Assembly (NCBI RefSeq): GCF_900141935.1
Contig: NZ_FQYX01000013.1
Coordinates: forward strand, 21,020 to 85,019
From: Arenibacter nanhaiticus
GTDB lineage: Bacteria > Bacteroidota > Bacteroidia > Flavobacteriales > Flavobacteriaceae
Reading direction: 5' to 3'
DNA: 64,000 nt
In this document: positions 8,825 through 18,401 of the stretch, piece after piece
Layout of the letters: each line of letters opens with the position of its first letter
How positions within the stretch are numbered: the first letter of the stretch is position 1
The notes under the pieces: model-generated
The model's input: the letters and a program-made list of their open reading frames with translations, nothing else
Databases searched by the model: none
What the model was told of the DNA's origin: nothing
Position numbers and translations under genes: made by a program

Positions 8825-9152
8825 TATAATCTTGGTTTAAATAAACAGGCAAATCTTTATCTGTAGCGTTGTACAATCCCACTCCGGCATAAAAGGCATC
8901 AGCTTGATGTTTTTCGGCATGCTCCTTCATTTTTTTCATCAATACGGGGTCGTAATCCGTAGGATCATGAGGATAGGCCACAGCCCTCACTACTATAAAG
9001 TATAATTGCTTGTCTTTTAAGCAAACATATTGTGGATTTTTCTTGGGCTGACTATTTATCCCCATAAACTCAAAGCCATTGGCTTCTAAATGCTTGCCAA
9101 CAATATTCATGGCCAAATTATGCAATTCCTGCGCTGTCAAAGGTGTACTCAT
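8790..9152 (-). CDS. Conserved hypothetical protein of the nqr locus, 120 aa
   Basis: 120 aa, soluble, starting MSTPLTAQELHNLAMNIVGK. There is no signal peptide, no transmembrane helix and no flavin or Fe-S motif. It contains a YVCLKDKQLYFIVVRAVAYP strand region and an acidic YIEDYEGLI end. It lies between nqrF and apbE. Databases sometimes label such genes as Nqr subunit F by position; nothing in the sequence supports that, since the real NqrF is complete and adjacent. An accessory or assembly role in Na+-NQR is an inference from location only. A hairpin with an A/T run sits 16 bases before its start. Confidence 0.75.
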   Translation of the reverse strand: MSTPLTAQELHNLAMNIVGKHLEANGFEFMGINSQPKKNPQYVCLKDKQLYFIVVRAVAYPHDPTDYDPVLMKKMKEHAEKHQADAFYAGVGLYNATDKDLPVYLNQDYIEDYEGLIKIS

Positions 9153-9167
9153 ACTACAAAATTAAGA

Positions 9168-9196
9168 CAAAAAAAACCGATGTAAAATACATCGGT
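9168..9196 (-). terminator. Terminator-like hairpin at the end of nqrF
   Basis: Read on the minus strand, ACCGATGTA and TACATCGGT (9176-9184 with 9188-9196) form a 9-bp stem with a 3-base loop, followed by a run of eight T. It would end or attenuate the nqrA-F transcript before the 120-aa gene and apbE. A weaker stem (GACCTG/CAGGTC) lies at 9214-9243. Confidence 0.75.
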
Positions 9197-9259
9197 CCTT
9201 AATATTATTATAAGACCTGTACAGTTTTTATACCATGCAGGTCTCTTAAAATTTAATGG

Positions 9260-10567
9260 TTATCCTCCAAAATCATCAAATCTGATATGCTCATCTGGAA
9301 TACCGAAATCTTCACCCATTTTCTGAACTGCTTTGTTCATCAATGGAGGTCCACAGAAGTACAATTCAATATCTTCCGGAGATTCGTGGTGGTTAAGGTA
9401 GTTTTCAATTACACAATTGTGAATAAATCCAACAAATCCATCCCCTGGGGCATCTATATTTTCTTTCACCTTCCAATTATCTTCTGGCAATGGTTCTGAA
9501 AGTGCCAAATAGAATTTAAAGTTAGGGAATTCTTTCTCTAATCTATAGAAATGATCTAGGTAGAATAATTCTCTCTTAGATCTACCTCCGTACCAATAAG
9601 TAACCTTACGGTTTGTCTTTAAGGTATTAAACAAGTGATATAAATGAGATCTCATTGGCGCCATACCTGCTCCACCTCCTACATAAAGCATTTCTGACTC
9701 TGATTCATTGATAAAGAATTCTCCATAAGGTCCTGAAATAGTTACAGGATCTCCTTTTTTCAAGTTAAAGATATACGAAGAAGCGATACCTGGATTTACA
9801 TCCATCCAACCGTTTTTAGCCCTATCCCATGGCGGAGTAGCGATACGAACGTTCAACATAATTTCTCTTCCTTCAGCTGGGTAAGAAGCCATAGAGTAAG
9901 CTCTTTCTACAGTCTCCGGATTCTTCATCACCAAAGGCCATAAGTTAAACTTATCCCATTCTGCTTGAAACTTATCTGGTGTCTCGTGCTCTTCTGGATG
10001 CGCAGTGATATCCATATCAGAGAATTTCACCTCACATGGTGGAATTTCAATTTGGATATACCCACCAGCTTTATAGCCCATATCCTCAGGGATTTCGACT
10101 ACAAATTCCTTAATAAAGGAAGCAACGTTATAGTTACGTACAACGGTACCTTGCCATTTTTTAATACCAAAAACCTCTTCAGGTATAGTAATATCCATGT
10201 CTTGTTTCACCTTTACCTGACAGGCCAAACGGGCACCTTGAGTTAATTCTTTTTTAGAAAAGTGTGGTGTTTCGGTTGGTAAAGCCTCACCACCTCCAGA
10301 AAGAACGTGACATTCACACTGAATACAGGTACCCCCACCTCCACATGCTGAAGGAAGGAATATTTTTTGATTTCCTAAGGTAGATAACAAAGACCCCCCT
10401 GAACCAACTTCTATTTTCTTTTCGCCATTTATCGTAATGGTTACCGGTCCTGATGGTGACAACTTTTCTTTTGTAAAAAGTAAAAGAGCGACCAACAATA
10501 ACAGTAGCACCATAAAAGCAACTACCGTAATAATTATTGTACCAAGTGTACTTGTAGCTAATATCAT
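9260..10567 (-). CDS. nqrF: Na+-translocating NADH:quinone reductase subunit F
   Basis: 435 aa. This is the electron entry subunit: it oxidises NADH by FAD and passes electrons to a 2Fe-2S centre. Order: one N-terminal membrane helix (about 8-31); a ferredoxin domain with C75, C81, C84 and C116 ([13 protein letters not shown] motif); an FAD domain with RAYSMASYP; and an NAD domain with [13 protein letters not shown] and the C-terminal YFCGPPLMN. The gene follows nqrE by 2 bases. It ends with the conserved FDDFGG. Confidence 0.98.
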   Translation of the reverse strand: MILATSTLGTIIITVVAFMVLLLLLVALLLFTKEKLSPSGPVTITINGEKKIEVGSGGSLLSTLGNQKIFLPSACGGGGTCIQCECHVLSGGGEALPTETPHFSKKELTQGARLACQVKVKQDMDITIPEEVFGIKKWQGTVVRNYNVASFIKEFVVEIPEDMGYKAGGYIQIEIPPCEVKFSDMDITAHPEEHETPDKFQAEWDKFNLWPLVMKNPETVERAYSMASYPAEGREIMLNVRIATPPWDRAKNGWMDVNPGIASSYIFNLKKGDPVTISGPYGEFFINESESEMLYVGGGAGMAPMRSHLYHLFNTLKTNRKVTYWYGGRSKRELFYLDHFYRLEKEFPNFKFYLALSEPLPEDNWKVKENIDAPGDGFVGFIHNCVIENYLNHHESPEDIELYFCGPPLMNKAVQKMGEDFGIPDEHIRFDDFGG

Positions 10568-10569
10568 TT

Positions 10570-11307
10570 TTACTCGTTTATTATAGCATTGTTGTATGAA
10601 ACTGAATTCCCATCAGTTTCTTTAATCGTTTTAACTTCTTCGGTTTTCTGAACGGTATTCTTTTCAACCTCTGCTGGAGCTTCGTCACCACCAGTAAGCA
10701 TACCTCCGAAACTCATAAAACCAATAGCCATAAGTCCGGTTATAATGAAGGTAATACCAAGACCTCTTAATGGAGCTGGCACATTAGAATAGCGTATTTT
10801 TTCGCGAATAGCAGCAATTGCCAAAATAGCAAGGAACCAACCAATTCCTGAAGACAAGCCGTAATTAAAAGCTAATCCCAAAGATTGAATATCTCTAGAC
10901 TGCATAAACAAAGATCCCCCAAGAATAGCACAGTTTACCGCAATTAAGGGTAAAAATATTCCCAAGGAATTGTAAAGTGCAGGAGAAAACTTTTCTACCA
11001 CTATTTCCACCAATTGTACCATCGTTGCAATGGTAGCAATAAACAAAATAAAGGATAAAAAGCTTAGGTCATAATCGGCATATTCTGGCCCCAACCAAGC
11101 CAAAGCCCCATTTCTTAAAAGATACTGATCCAACAACCAGTTAAGGGGTACCGTAACCGCAAGTACAAATATTACTGCGGCTCCCAAACCTACTGCAGTA
11201 GTCACTTTTTTAGAAACGGCAAGGTAAGAACACATTCCTAAGAACGTGGCAAATACCATATTATCTATGAATATGGATTTAAAAAATAATTCTACATGTT
11301 CTAACAT
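10570..11307 (-). CDS. nqrE: Na+-translocating NADH:quinone reductase subunit E
   Basis: 245 aa, an integral membrane subunit with about six helices. With NqrD it holds a Fe centre in the membrane and forms part of the Na+ path. The conserved start ([20 protein letters not shown]) and the [12 protein letters not shown] segment identify it. The family is usually about 200 aa; here the last 40 or so residues form an extra polar tail ([20 protein letters not shown] and on) with no recognisable fold. It lies 25 bases after nqrD and 2 bases before nqrF. Confidence 0.97.
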   Translation of the reverse strand: MLEHVELFFKSIFIDNMVFATFLGMCSYLAVSKKVTTAVGLGAAVIFVLAVTVPLNWLLDQYLLRNGALAWLGPEYADYDLSFLSFILFIATIATMVQLVEIVVEKFSPALYNSLGIFLPLIAVNCAILGGSLFMQSRDIQSLGLAFNYGLSSGIGWFLAILAIAAIREKIRYSNVPAPLRGLGITFIITGLMAIGFMSFGGMLTGGDEAPAEVEKNTVQKTEEVKTIKETDGNSVSYNNAIINE

Positions 11308-11332
11308 AACATTCTTTTCTTAATAATGACTA

Positions 11333-11980
11333 CTAGTTTTCTTCTATTAATGCTTTGTTACGCGAGCGTTGTACCCATATAATGATACCAACTACTATTA
11401 AGGCCATGGGCGACAACAACATAAATCCGTTGTTTTCGTACCCAATAGCATATAGACCAGTTTTTTCGATAGGATCTCCTAACACCTTAATACCTAATAA
11501 GGTACCCGATCCCAATAGCTCTCTAAAGAATCCGATAATCACAAGGATCAAACCGTATCCCGCAGAGTTACCAATGCCATCTAGGAAAGATTTCCATGGT
11601 CCATTCGCCAAAGCGAAGGCCTCAAAACGTCCCATGATAATACAGTTAGTAATGATTAACCCAATGAAAACAGAAAGAGTTTTGCTCAACTCATAAGCAA
11701 AGGCTTTTAACACTTGGTCTACAATAATCACCAAGGTAGCTACCACCACCAATTGAACAATAATTCTGATCTTCGAAGGAATTATATTTCTCATCAAGGA
11801 AATAACAACATTTCCCAACCCCAGTACAAACACAACGGACAATGCCATTACGATTGAGGCTTTAAGTTCTGCTGTAATTGCCAATGCGGAACAAATACCC
11901 AATACCTGGATGGTAATAGGGTTATTATCTGCTAATGGATCTAGTATAAGTCTAGAATCTTTTTTTGAAAGTAGTGCCAT
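11333..11980 (-). CDS. nqrD: Na+-translocating NADH:quinone reductase subunit D
   Basis: 215 aa, about six membrane helices. It is paralogous to NqrE and related to RnfE/RnfA. Diagnostic segments are the DPLADNNPITIQVLGICSAL start and the LIITNCIIMGRFEAFA stretch with its conserved Cys. It is in the middle of the operon, with 3 bases to nqrC. Together with NqrE it coordinates the intramembrane iron centre (known for the family). Confidence 0.97.
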   Translation of the reverse strand: MALLSKKDSRLILDPLADNNPITIQVLGICSALAITAELKASIVMALSVVFVLGLGNVVISLMRNIIPSKIRIIVQLVVVATLVIIVDQVLKAFAYELSKTLSVFIGLIITNCIIMGRFEAFALANGPWKSFLDGIGNSAGYGLILVIIGFFRELLGSGTLLGIKVLGDPIEKTGLYAIGYENNGFMLLSPMALIVVGIIIWVQRSRNKALIEEN

Positions 11981-11983
11981 TGT

Positions 11984-12736
11984 TTAATTTTTAACTCTTA
12001 TGGTTTCCAAATAAGGTTTATAAAGGTTTACGCTTTCTTTGATCATTGCAGATAAGCCGTCACCTGTAATGGTTGCACCTGCCAATGCATCAACTTCATT
12101 ATCGTCTTTGTCTTCATTGGTAGGGTCGTTGTTTCCTTTTGCCACGGCAATACCAGCGTAACGATCATTATCAAGGATAGACTCTCCAATAAAATCATCC
12201 ATAAAATAACGTTGCTTAATATTTGCACCGAGTCCTGGAGTTTCACCTTTATGATCAAAATACACTCCTTGAACTACCATGGTTTCATCCAAGGCTACAA
12301 AGCCCCAAATAGCATCCCATAATCCTTTGCCTCGCATAGGGATAATGTAATTCTTCTTACCGTCTTTTTCCCCGACAAAAACAGGCAACCTTCTTGTCTT
12401 TCCGTTTTTAGCCCTAGTTTCTTCTGCTTTTAAATCTATCAAATAAGCATTAGGATCCGAAGTAATATTCTCTCCTTCAATCACTAATTGTTCTTTGATA
12501 TATTTAGAAAACTCACCAGCTACTTTATCTGTTGAAACAAAATTAACGCTTCCTTCGTCTTCATTTTCATTTACACCCATGGCGTAAAGAATATTTTGTT
12601 GCTTTTCCAATCTTTCGTTTTCCCCAATTCTTTCTTTCAAGGATGATGCGAAAAATGCTAAAAGCGACCCAACGACGATCACCATAATAGCGGCGAACAT
12701 AATTGTGTAACTATTTTTTTCTGTATTAACTGCCAT
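11984..12736 (-). CDS. nqrC: Na+-translocating NADH:quinone reductase subunit C
   Basis: 250 aa. One N-terminal helix (about 10-31) anchors a periplasmic FMN-binding domain. The flavinylation motif reads LAGATITG at 218-225: T222 is the likely FMN acceptor, and the first position of the usual S/T-G-A-T is Ala. The GETPGLGANI and LWDAIWGFVAL segments are typical. The FMN would be attached by the ApbE protein encoded at the end of this locus. It is separated from nqrB by 2 bases. Confidence 0.97.
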   Translation of the reverse strand: MAVNTEKNSYTIMFAAIMVIVVGSLLAFFASSLKERIGENERLEKQQNILYAMGVNENEDEGSVNFVSTDKVAGEFSKYIKEQLVIEGENITSDPNAYLIDLKAEETRAKNGKTRRLPVFVGEKDGKKNYIIPMRGKGLWDAIWGFVALDETMVVQGVYFDHKGETPGLGANIKQRYFMDDFIGESILDNDRYAGIAVAKGNNDPTNEDKDDNEVDALAGATITGDGLSAMIKESVNLYKPYLETIRVKN

Positions 12737-12738
12737 GA

Positions 12739-14007
12739 TTATACTGTTTCTGCTTTTAATTCTTTTGCTTTTCCATGAGCTCCTCCTGCCAAATCTTTAC
12801 TAGCTTGAAGACGCTTCATTCTTTTATTAACGTTTGCTCTAACCACGTAGTGATCAATAGTAGGAGCAAATACGTTCATTAACAAAATAGCCAAGAACAC
12901 TCCTTCTGGATAAGCTGGGTTAAACACTCTGATCATTACTGAAATAAATCCGATAAAGAATCCATATATCCATTTCCCTTTATCCGTTTGAGAACCAGTA
13001 ACTGGATCAGTAGCCATATAAACGATACCAAAAGCCAAACCACCTACAAGTAAGTGCTTCCAGAACTCAAAGCTCATCAATCCATAAAACTTAGAAGTTT
13101 CTGCGATCCAACCTAGTTCTGTTGCACCATTAAAAATAAGTCCCATAACCAAAGCTCCGGCCACGGCACTCACCATAATTCTCCAGCTTGCGATCTTAGT
13201 AAAGATTAAGAACAACCCTCCTAACAAAATAAGGAGCGTAGAAGTTTCCCCTACAGAACCTGGGATAAATCCGAAAAACATATCTGAGATAGAATAACTC
13301 ATTTCAGATCCTCTTCCTTGTGCTAAAAACCCCAGGATAGTTTCTCCAGAGATTGCATCAGGCCCTCCTGCTTTTTCAACTGCTTGGTGTACCCAAACCT
13401 TATCACCACTCATCCAGGTAGGATAAGCAAAGAACAAGAATGCTCTAATAGTCAATGCTGGGTTTAGAATATTCATTCCAGTACCACCAAAAACTTCTTT
13501 TCCAATAACTACTCCGAAGACAACAGCTACAGCCAACATCCATAATGGTGTATCGATAGGAACGATCAACGGCACTAACATACCGGTAACCAAATACCCT
13601 TCTTCCACTTCGTGACCTTTAATTACCGCGAATATAAACTCTACGACAAGACCAACAACATAGGACACAATTACTAAAGGCAATACTGTCCATGCTCCCA
13701 TTAAAAAATTCTCCCAGGTAATAAAATTACCAAAAAGAGATGCTTGACGGATAACGCCATTCGCAGCATCTACCGCAGCGTAATGCTGATATCCTGCATT
13801 AAAAATACCGAAGATAAGCACTGGCACCAACGCCATGATTACCGTATTCATCGTACGCTTCAAATCATCCACGGCACGTACATGTCCGCCTGAGTGCGTA
13901 GTTTCATTTGGAGTATATAAAAAAGTATGCAACGCATTAAAGGCCGGAGCCATCTTTTTACCCTTATATCTCTCCTTAAGGTTATGTAAATTACTTTTTA
14001 AGCTCAT
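12739..14007 (-). CDS. nqrB: Na+-translocating NADH:quinone reductase subunit B
   Basis: 422 aa, the large membrane subunit with about ten helices. It binds riboflavin and a covalent FMN and forms most of the Na+ channel. The flavinylation site is SGET at 220-223 (T223), a variant of the S-G-A-T consensus. Conserved stretches include GGTGMNILNPAL at 174-185 and the MATDPVTGSQT segment. The cytoplasmic N-terminus is about 50 residues. The gene directly follows nqrA with a 3-base gap. Confidence 0.97.
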   Translation of the reverse strand: MSLKSNLHNLKERYKGKKMAPAFNALHTFLYTPNETTHSGGHVRAVDDLKRTMNTVIMALVPVLIFGIFNAGYQHYAAVDAANGVIRQASLFGNFITWENFLMGAWTVLPLVIVSYVVGLVVEFIFAVIKGHEVEEGYLVTGMLVPLIVPIDTPLWMLAVAVVFGVVIGKEVFGGTGMNILNPALTIRAFLFFAYPTWMSGDKVWVHQAVEKAGGPDAISGETILGFLAQGRGSEMSYSISDMFFGFIPGSVGETSTLLILLGGLFLIFTKIASWRIMVSAVAGALVMGLIFNGATELGWIAETSKFYGLMSFEFWKHLLVGGLAFGIVYMATDPVTGSQTDKGKWIYGFFIGFISVMIRVFNPAYPEGVFLAILLMNVFAPTIDHYVVRANVNKRMKRLQASKDLAGGAHGKAKELKAETV

Positions 14008-14010
14008 CTT

Positions 14011-15363
14011 TTATCCTATTTCTTTATATAATAAATCCAAACCTTCCCTGATGATTTGTTGGTGGGGCTGCTTAGAGATGCAAATAAACTCCGTTAGAGA
14101 AAAATCTTCAGGAGCTACTTCATAAAGTCCCAATTGCTCCATTTCATCAAGATCTTTAACCATGCACGCTTTTAGTAATTGTAATGGGTAAATATCTAAT
14201 GGAAAAACCTTTTCGTACATTCCAGTAACCACAAATGCTCTGTGCTCTCCGTTTGTATTGGTATTTAAATCGTATTTTTTATTTGGGGTCAACCAAGAAA
14301 AAGTAAGTGATCTTGTTGTTGATATCTTATCAAAAACTGGTTTATTCCATCCAAACAGCTCATAATCGTCTCCTTCTGGAATAGCGGTAACGGTACTGTT
14401 ATAATACCCTAAATACCCATTAGGTGTAGTTTGACTACCTGTTAACACATCGCCATTAATAAGCCTGAAATTCTCTGTATTCACACCGCTAGCATAAAGA
14501 AAGGTTGCGATTTCAGCTCCTATTTTAGTAACATAATACTTAGGTTCCTTTACACTAGAACCTGCCAATGCCACTATTCTTTCGGCATTAAACTTACCGC
14601 TCAGCAACAACTCACCAATAATCACCAAGTCTTGTGGAGTAACCGTCCAAACAACTTCTCCTTTATTAATAGGATCTATTTTATTTATCTGGGTACCTAC
14701 CAAACCAGCTGGATGCGGCCCTGAAACTCTATGCAGTTCAATACCGCTCATAGCTTCAAGAACAGACTGACTTCCTTTACCCACAGAAACATGTACTTTG
14801 CCAGAAGTCAATTTCGCCAAGGCACCGATAGCAGCCTGCAGCTCTTTTTCTTTTCCTTGAAGAATATAATCTAGATCTGCCGACAATGGACTCGTCGCAT
14901 AACCGGAGATAAAAATTGCTTTAGGCGTAACGTCCGGATTCGCAATAATATCGTACGGCCTTTGTTTTATAAAAGACCAACATCCAGATTTTAAAAGCAG
15001 TGCTTTAATTTCTTCCGTGGAAGCGTTCTGCGGCACAATCGTCTCGTGCTCAACAAATTCCTGGCTCTTATCGGCCAAAATCTTTAAAGTTAAAATCCTC
15101 CTTCTTGCACCTCTTACTACCTCAACCAGTTCGCCGCTCACAGGAGAAACAAAAAGCATATCCTCTTTATCTTTATTAAAGAAAAGTGGTTGTCCAGCCT
15201 TTACCTCAGCCCCTTGCTTAACTAACATTTTAGGTGTAATACCGTGAAAATCCTGAAGATTAATCGCATAAACATTACTTAAAACAGCTTTGGAAGTTAT
15301 CTTTTCCGCTTCACCAATAAGATTAATGTTCAAGCCTTTTTTAATTCGAATGTCTTTTGACAT
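14011..15363 (-). CDS. nqrA: Na+-translocating NADH:quinone reductase subunit A
   Basis: 450 aa, soluble and lacking signals or membrane segments, as expected for the cytoplasmic quinone-associated subunit. It is the first gene of the nqr operon, so Na+ pumping coupled to NADH oxidation starts here. Family features are the MSKDIRIKKGLNINLIGEAE start, the GPHPAGLVGTQINKIDPI segment, and the C-terminal EFICISKQPHQQIIREGLDL. A -7 element lies 33 bases upstream on the minus strand. Confidence 0.97.
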   Translation of the reverse strand: MSKDIRIKKGLNINLIGEAEKITSKAVLSNVYAINLQDFHGITPKMLVKQGAEVKAGQPLFFNKDKEDMLFVSPVSGELVEVVRGARRRILTLKILADKSQEFVEHETIVPQNASTEEIKALLLKSGCWSFIKQRPYDIIANPDVTPKAIFISGYATSPLSADLDYILQGKEKELQAAIGALAKLTSGKVHVSVGKGSQSVLEAMSGIELHRVSGPHPAGLVGTQINKIDPINKGEVVWTVTPQDLVIIGELLLSGKFNAERIVALAGSSVKEPKYYVTKIGAEIATFLYASGVNTENFRLINGDVLTGSQTTPNGYLGYYNSTVTAIPEGDDYELFGWNKPVFDKISTTRSLTFSWLTPNKKYDLNTNTNGEHRAFVVTGMYEKVFPLDIYPLQLLKACMVKDLDEMEQLGLYEVAPEDFSLTEFICISKQPHQQIIREGLDLLYKEIG

Positions 15364-15396
15364 ATTTAGTAGACCTTAGGTTATCAAAATTTCGAG

Positions 15397-15404
15397 CAAA
15401 TTTA
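15397..15404 (-). promoter_or_regulatory. -7 element TAAATTTG of the nqr operon
   Basis: On the minus strand TAAATTTG fits TAnnTTTG and lies 33 bases before the nqrA start, giving a leader of roughly 25-30 bases. No obvious -33 element. The divergent gene at 15513 has TACCTTTA at 15488, a weaker match. Confidence 0.55.
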
Positions 15405-15512
15405 GTACTTAAAAGAAAGTTTTCATAATTATTACCCATAAATTTAGAGATTAAGGCTTGCTAAAATATTTGACCCGCCATTTTTCTTACCTTTACGTAA
15501 AATTATCATAAA

Positions 15513-16757
15513 ATGCGATCCTATTTTTATACGATAATATTTCTATTAGGCACCTACCTATCTCCTGCTCAGGTACAAGAAGAAATAAATCCCCCTTCGA
15601 ATATTAAATCTATAATTTTCAAAGGTCAAACTGACGACCAATTTCCCATCGTGTTATTAGGAGACCCTATATATTTAGAATTTGACGACCTTTTCGCTAA
15701 CGAAGAAGACTATTATTTCAAAATTATCCACTGTAATTACGATTGGACCCCCTCGGCCCTGCTCAAATCCGAATACTTAAATGGCATGGACAACCAACGA
15801 ATCACAGATTACAACAACAGTTACTCTACCTTACAGCCATACTCTAACTACAAGCTTTCCATTCCAAATGAGCACTTAAGTTTAAAGGTGAGCGGTAATT
15901 ACCTAATCGCTATTTACAACAACTATGATGAGCTTCAATTTTCCAGACGATTTATTGTCTACCAAGACCTGGTATCTGTCCAATCCGAGGTAAAGCGCTC
16001 CAGAGATTTTAATTACCTCAATGAAAAACAAAATGTACAATTTTCCATCAACGCCAGTGACATCTCCTTGGTCAACCCAAAAAAAGAGGTAAAAGTCGCC
16101 ATCTTACAAAACTACCAATGGTCCACAGCTAAGTACAACCTTACACCTCAATTTATTTTAGGAAACACCTTAAGCTATAAGTACGACAAGGAAACCAGTT
16201 TTTTTGGAGGCAATGAATATCTGAATTTTGACACCAAAGACCTAAGGGCCCCCAGTGCTGCCATTTCTAAAGTAGCATTGAACGATCTTTACGAGCACTA
16301 CCTTTTCCCTAACGAATACAGACATAAGCACCCTTACACCTATTTTCCTGATATCAACGGCGATTTTGTAATTAGAACCCTCCAAGGAGAAAACAACTCT
16401 ACAGAAGCAGAGTACTCTTTTATTCACTTCTATTTGCCATACTCTAAAGAATTAGGCCTTAACAACGTATATGTTTATGGTAAATACAACAATTACGCTC
16501 TTAATGAAGAAAACAAAATGACGTACAATGAGGACAGCGGGTATATGGAGGCTACCATAAAAATGAAACAAGGTTTCTACAATTACAAATATGTTGTTGA
16601 AAACGAGGACGGTGACATAGAACTAAATACAGTATCTGGCAATTTTCATTTTACGGAAAACAATTATTTAATACTAGTCTACTATAGAAAATTTGGCGAT
16701 ATCTATGACAGTATTATCGGAATAGGCTCTGCAAACTCAACCTCTTTAACCAACTAA
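15513..16757 (+). CDS. Type IX secretion system plug-type protein (DUF5103)
   Basis: 414 aa with an N-terminal signal peptide (MRSYFYTIIFLLGTYLSPAQ). The sequence is beta-rich throughout and has the DUF5103 hallmarks: an IHCNYDWTPSALLKSEYLNG segment near residue 72, a FSRRFIVYQD strand, and a final NYLILVYYRKFGD stretch. The family includes the plug protein that closes the SprA/Sov translocon channel in the outer membrane. I assign it to the family; whether it is the plug itself is an inference. It is divergent from nqrA. Confidence 0.85.
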   Translation: MRSYFYTIIFLLGTYLSPAQVQEEINPPSNIKSIIFKGQTDDQFPIVLLGDPIYLEFDDLFANEEDYYFKIIHCNYDWTPSALLKSEYLNGMDNQRITDYNNSYSTLQPYSNYKLSIPNEHLSLKVSGNYLIAIYNNYDELQFSRRFIVYQDLVSVQSEVKRSRDFNYLNEKQNVQFSINASDISLVNPKKEVKVAILQNYQWSTAKYNLTPQFILGNTLSYKYDKETSFFGGNEYLNFDTKDLRAPSAAISKVALNDLYEHYLFPNEYRHKHPYTYFPDINGDFVIRTLQGENNSTEAEYSFIHFYLPYSKELGLNNVYVYGKYNNYALNEENKMTYNEDSGYMEATIKMKQGFYNYKYVVENEDGDIELNTVSGNFHFTENNYLILVYYRKFGDIYDSIIGIGSANSTSLTN

Positions 16758-16807
16758 AACAAAAAATGTAACTGTTTCCTATTTACAATCTATAAAATCG
16801 GATTCCT

Positions 16808-17920
16808 ATGAAACATATTACGACTCCGAAAGGGCGATACAAATTAAAGCACCGAGGTACAAAGTGCTTAAACTGTGACCATTCATTGGACATCAGTGAT
16901 AGATTTTGCCCTAATTGTTCACAAGAAAACAGCACTAAAAAACTCAGCCTAAAGGTTTATATAGTCGAGTTTTTCTCCACCTTTATTGCTTATGATTCCA
17001 AACTAATAAGAACCTTATCCCACCTCTTGTTTCATCCCGGCAAGATGACTAAAGACTACATTCTGGGAAAAAGAGCTAGCTTTACGAATCCATTTCGGTT
17101 TTTACTAAGTTTATCTATAATATACTTTTTACTTCTAAATGCAACTGGAGATTACACGCAACTTGACAATATCAACACTCCCGATGATAGCAATTTTTTA
17201 TTTTCCGGAATATCGGAATTGAATATCGATAACAACGACAGTGACACCAAAGGAATCAACCCCTCAGACTCCCTAAGCACAACACGAAATTTAGATAGTT
17301 ATAAAAAAAGTAAGGATTCGGTCATACTTCGTAATCCGGAGGCATATTTTGAAACTATAAAAGATAAAACCACCCTCAACCGAATCACTAAAAAGATCGA
17401 CTTTTACAATACGCTTATTAGAAATGAAAAAGTGTATTCGTTTAAGGCACTTTATCAGAAATACAATATCCCCAACACTAAGGAAAACCTCTTTTGCTAT
17501 AAAACCACAAAAGGCTTATTGAAGGCTTTTAATCAACCTGGAAGCTTTATTGCGGCGCTTATATCGAGACTTCCGTTCTTAATTTTCTTTTTACTTCCAA
17601 TATTCACCTTGTTCATTTTCCTGACATATGTCAGGAAAAAATATAATTATACCGATAATCTAATTTTTTGTTTCCACAATCAATCAATGTTATTTATATT
17701 GCTCATTACAAGACTTTTAATAGATACCACATTCAGCATAAGCAGTAATATAGTTTTCCTTTTAATATTTGGAATATACCTATACAAAGCTATGCTTAAC
17801 TTTTATGGCCAAAGCAGAATTATGACTTTTGTTAAATATATGTTTTTAAACGTAGTGTTTCTTATTTTAGCAGTACTTTCAGTGGTTTTGCTTTCGTTAG
17901 GAAGCATTTTAACATATTAG
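16808..17920 (+). CDS. DUF3667 family membrane protein with zinc ribbon
   Basis: 370 aa. The N-terminus has a four-Cys zinc ribbon: C20, C23, C34 and C37 in a CLNC...CPNC arrangement. A conserved EFFSTFIAYDSKLIRTL-type segment and a LFHPGKMTKDYI loop follow, then one helix near 93-113. A long polar insert runs to about residue 250, and the C-terminal 110 residues hold about four hydrophobic helices. The layout matches DUF3667, common in Bacteroidota and of unknown function. It is followed by apaG after 11 bases, so probably co-transcribed. Confidence 0.82.
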   Translation: MKHITTPKGRYKLKHRGTKCLNCDHSLDISDRFCPNCSQENSTKKLSLKVYIVEFFSTFIAYDSKLIRTLSHLLFHPGKMTKDYILGKRASFTNPFRFLLSLSIIYFLLLNATGDYTQLDNINTPDDSNFLFSGISELNIDNNDSDTKGINPSDSLSTTRNLDSYKKSKDSVILRNPEAYFETIKDKTTLNRITKKIDFYNTLIRNEKVYSFKALYQKYNIPNTKENLFCYKTTKGLLKAFNQPGSFIAALISRLPFLIFFLLPIFTLFIFLTYVRKKYNYTDNLIFCFHNQSMLFILLITRLLIDTTFSISSNIVFLLIFGIYLYKAMLNFYGQSRIMTFVKYMFLNVVFLILAVLSVVLLSLGSILTY

Positions 17921-17931
17921 AATTTATCGTT

Positions 17932-18318
17932 ATGACAACACAGATAACCAAAGGGATTAAAATATCGGTAATCACTAGTTTTGAAGGCACATTTTTCAAA
18001 AACTACAAAATGCATTTTGCTTTTGGATATACGATTACCATCGAAAACCAAAGTAAAGATTCTGTGCAGCTCACTTCTAGACATTGGCAGATTTACGATT
18101 CTCTAAACGATTTAGAAATTTTAAACGGGGAGGGAGTGATAGGCAAAAAGCCTGTTTTAAGACCTGGACAATCTCACACCTATAGTTCTGGCTGCTTATT
18201 AACCTCTACCATTGGAGCTATGAAAGGCCACTATAACATGGTAAACTTAAACAATTCTGAAAAATTTAGAGTACAAATCCCCAACTTCAAATTCAGTGCA
18301 CCATTTGTTCTAAATTAG
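17932..18318 (+). CDS. apaG: ApaG domain protein
   Basis: 128 aa, the whole length being a single ApaG (DUF525) fibronectin-like beta domain. Recognisable parts are the IKISVITSFEG start, the FGYTITIENQSKDSVQL strand pair, the RHWQIYDSLN strand, GVIGKKPVLRPGQSHTYSSG, and the GAMKGHYNM loop. ApaG is linked to Co2+/Mg2+ homeostasis in enterobacteria; its biochemical role is not settled. It follows the DUF3667 gene closely. Confidence 0.93.
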   Translation: MTTQITKGIKISVITSFEGTFFKNYKMHFAFGYTITIENQSKDSVQLTSRHWQIYDSLNDLEILNGEGVIGKKPVLRPGQSHTYSSGCLLTSTIGAMKGHYNMVNLNNSEKFRVQIPNFKFSAPFVLN

Positions 18319-18365
18319 CCATAAATTACTTATAATCTTCGTTTTAATATCGCAGATGCTTTTAT

Positions 18366-18373
18366 TACCTTTG
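18366..18373 (+). promoter_or_regulatory. -7 element TACCTTTG of pruA
   Basis: Exact TAnnTTTG match 29 bases before the pruA ATG; implies a leader of about 25 bases. Confidence 0.6.
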
Positions 18374-18401
18374 CCTTAATTTTAATCTAAAATTCAAAAT
18401 C

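Noticed and set aside
8790-9152. Calling the 120-aa gene NqrF because of its location
   Set aside because: It has no Fe-S, FAD or NAD motif and a complete nqrF is present at 9260-10567.
17605-17645. Inverted repeat CCTGACATATGTCAGG inside the DUF3667 gene
   Set aside because: 16-bp palindrome within coding sequence encoding a loop between helices; no sign of a regulatory role.
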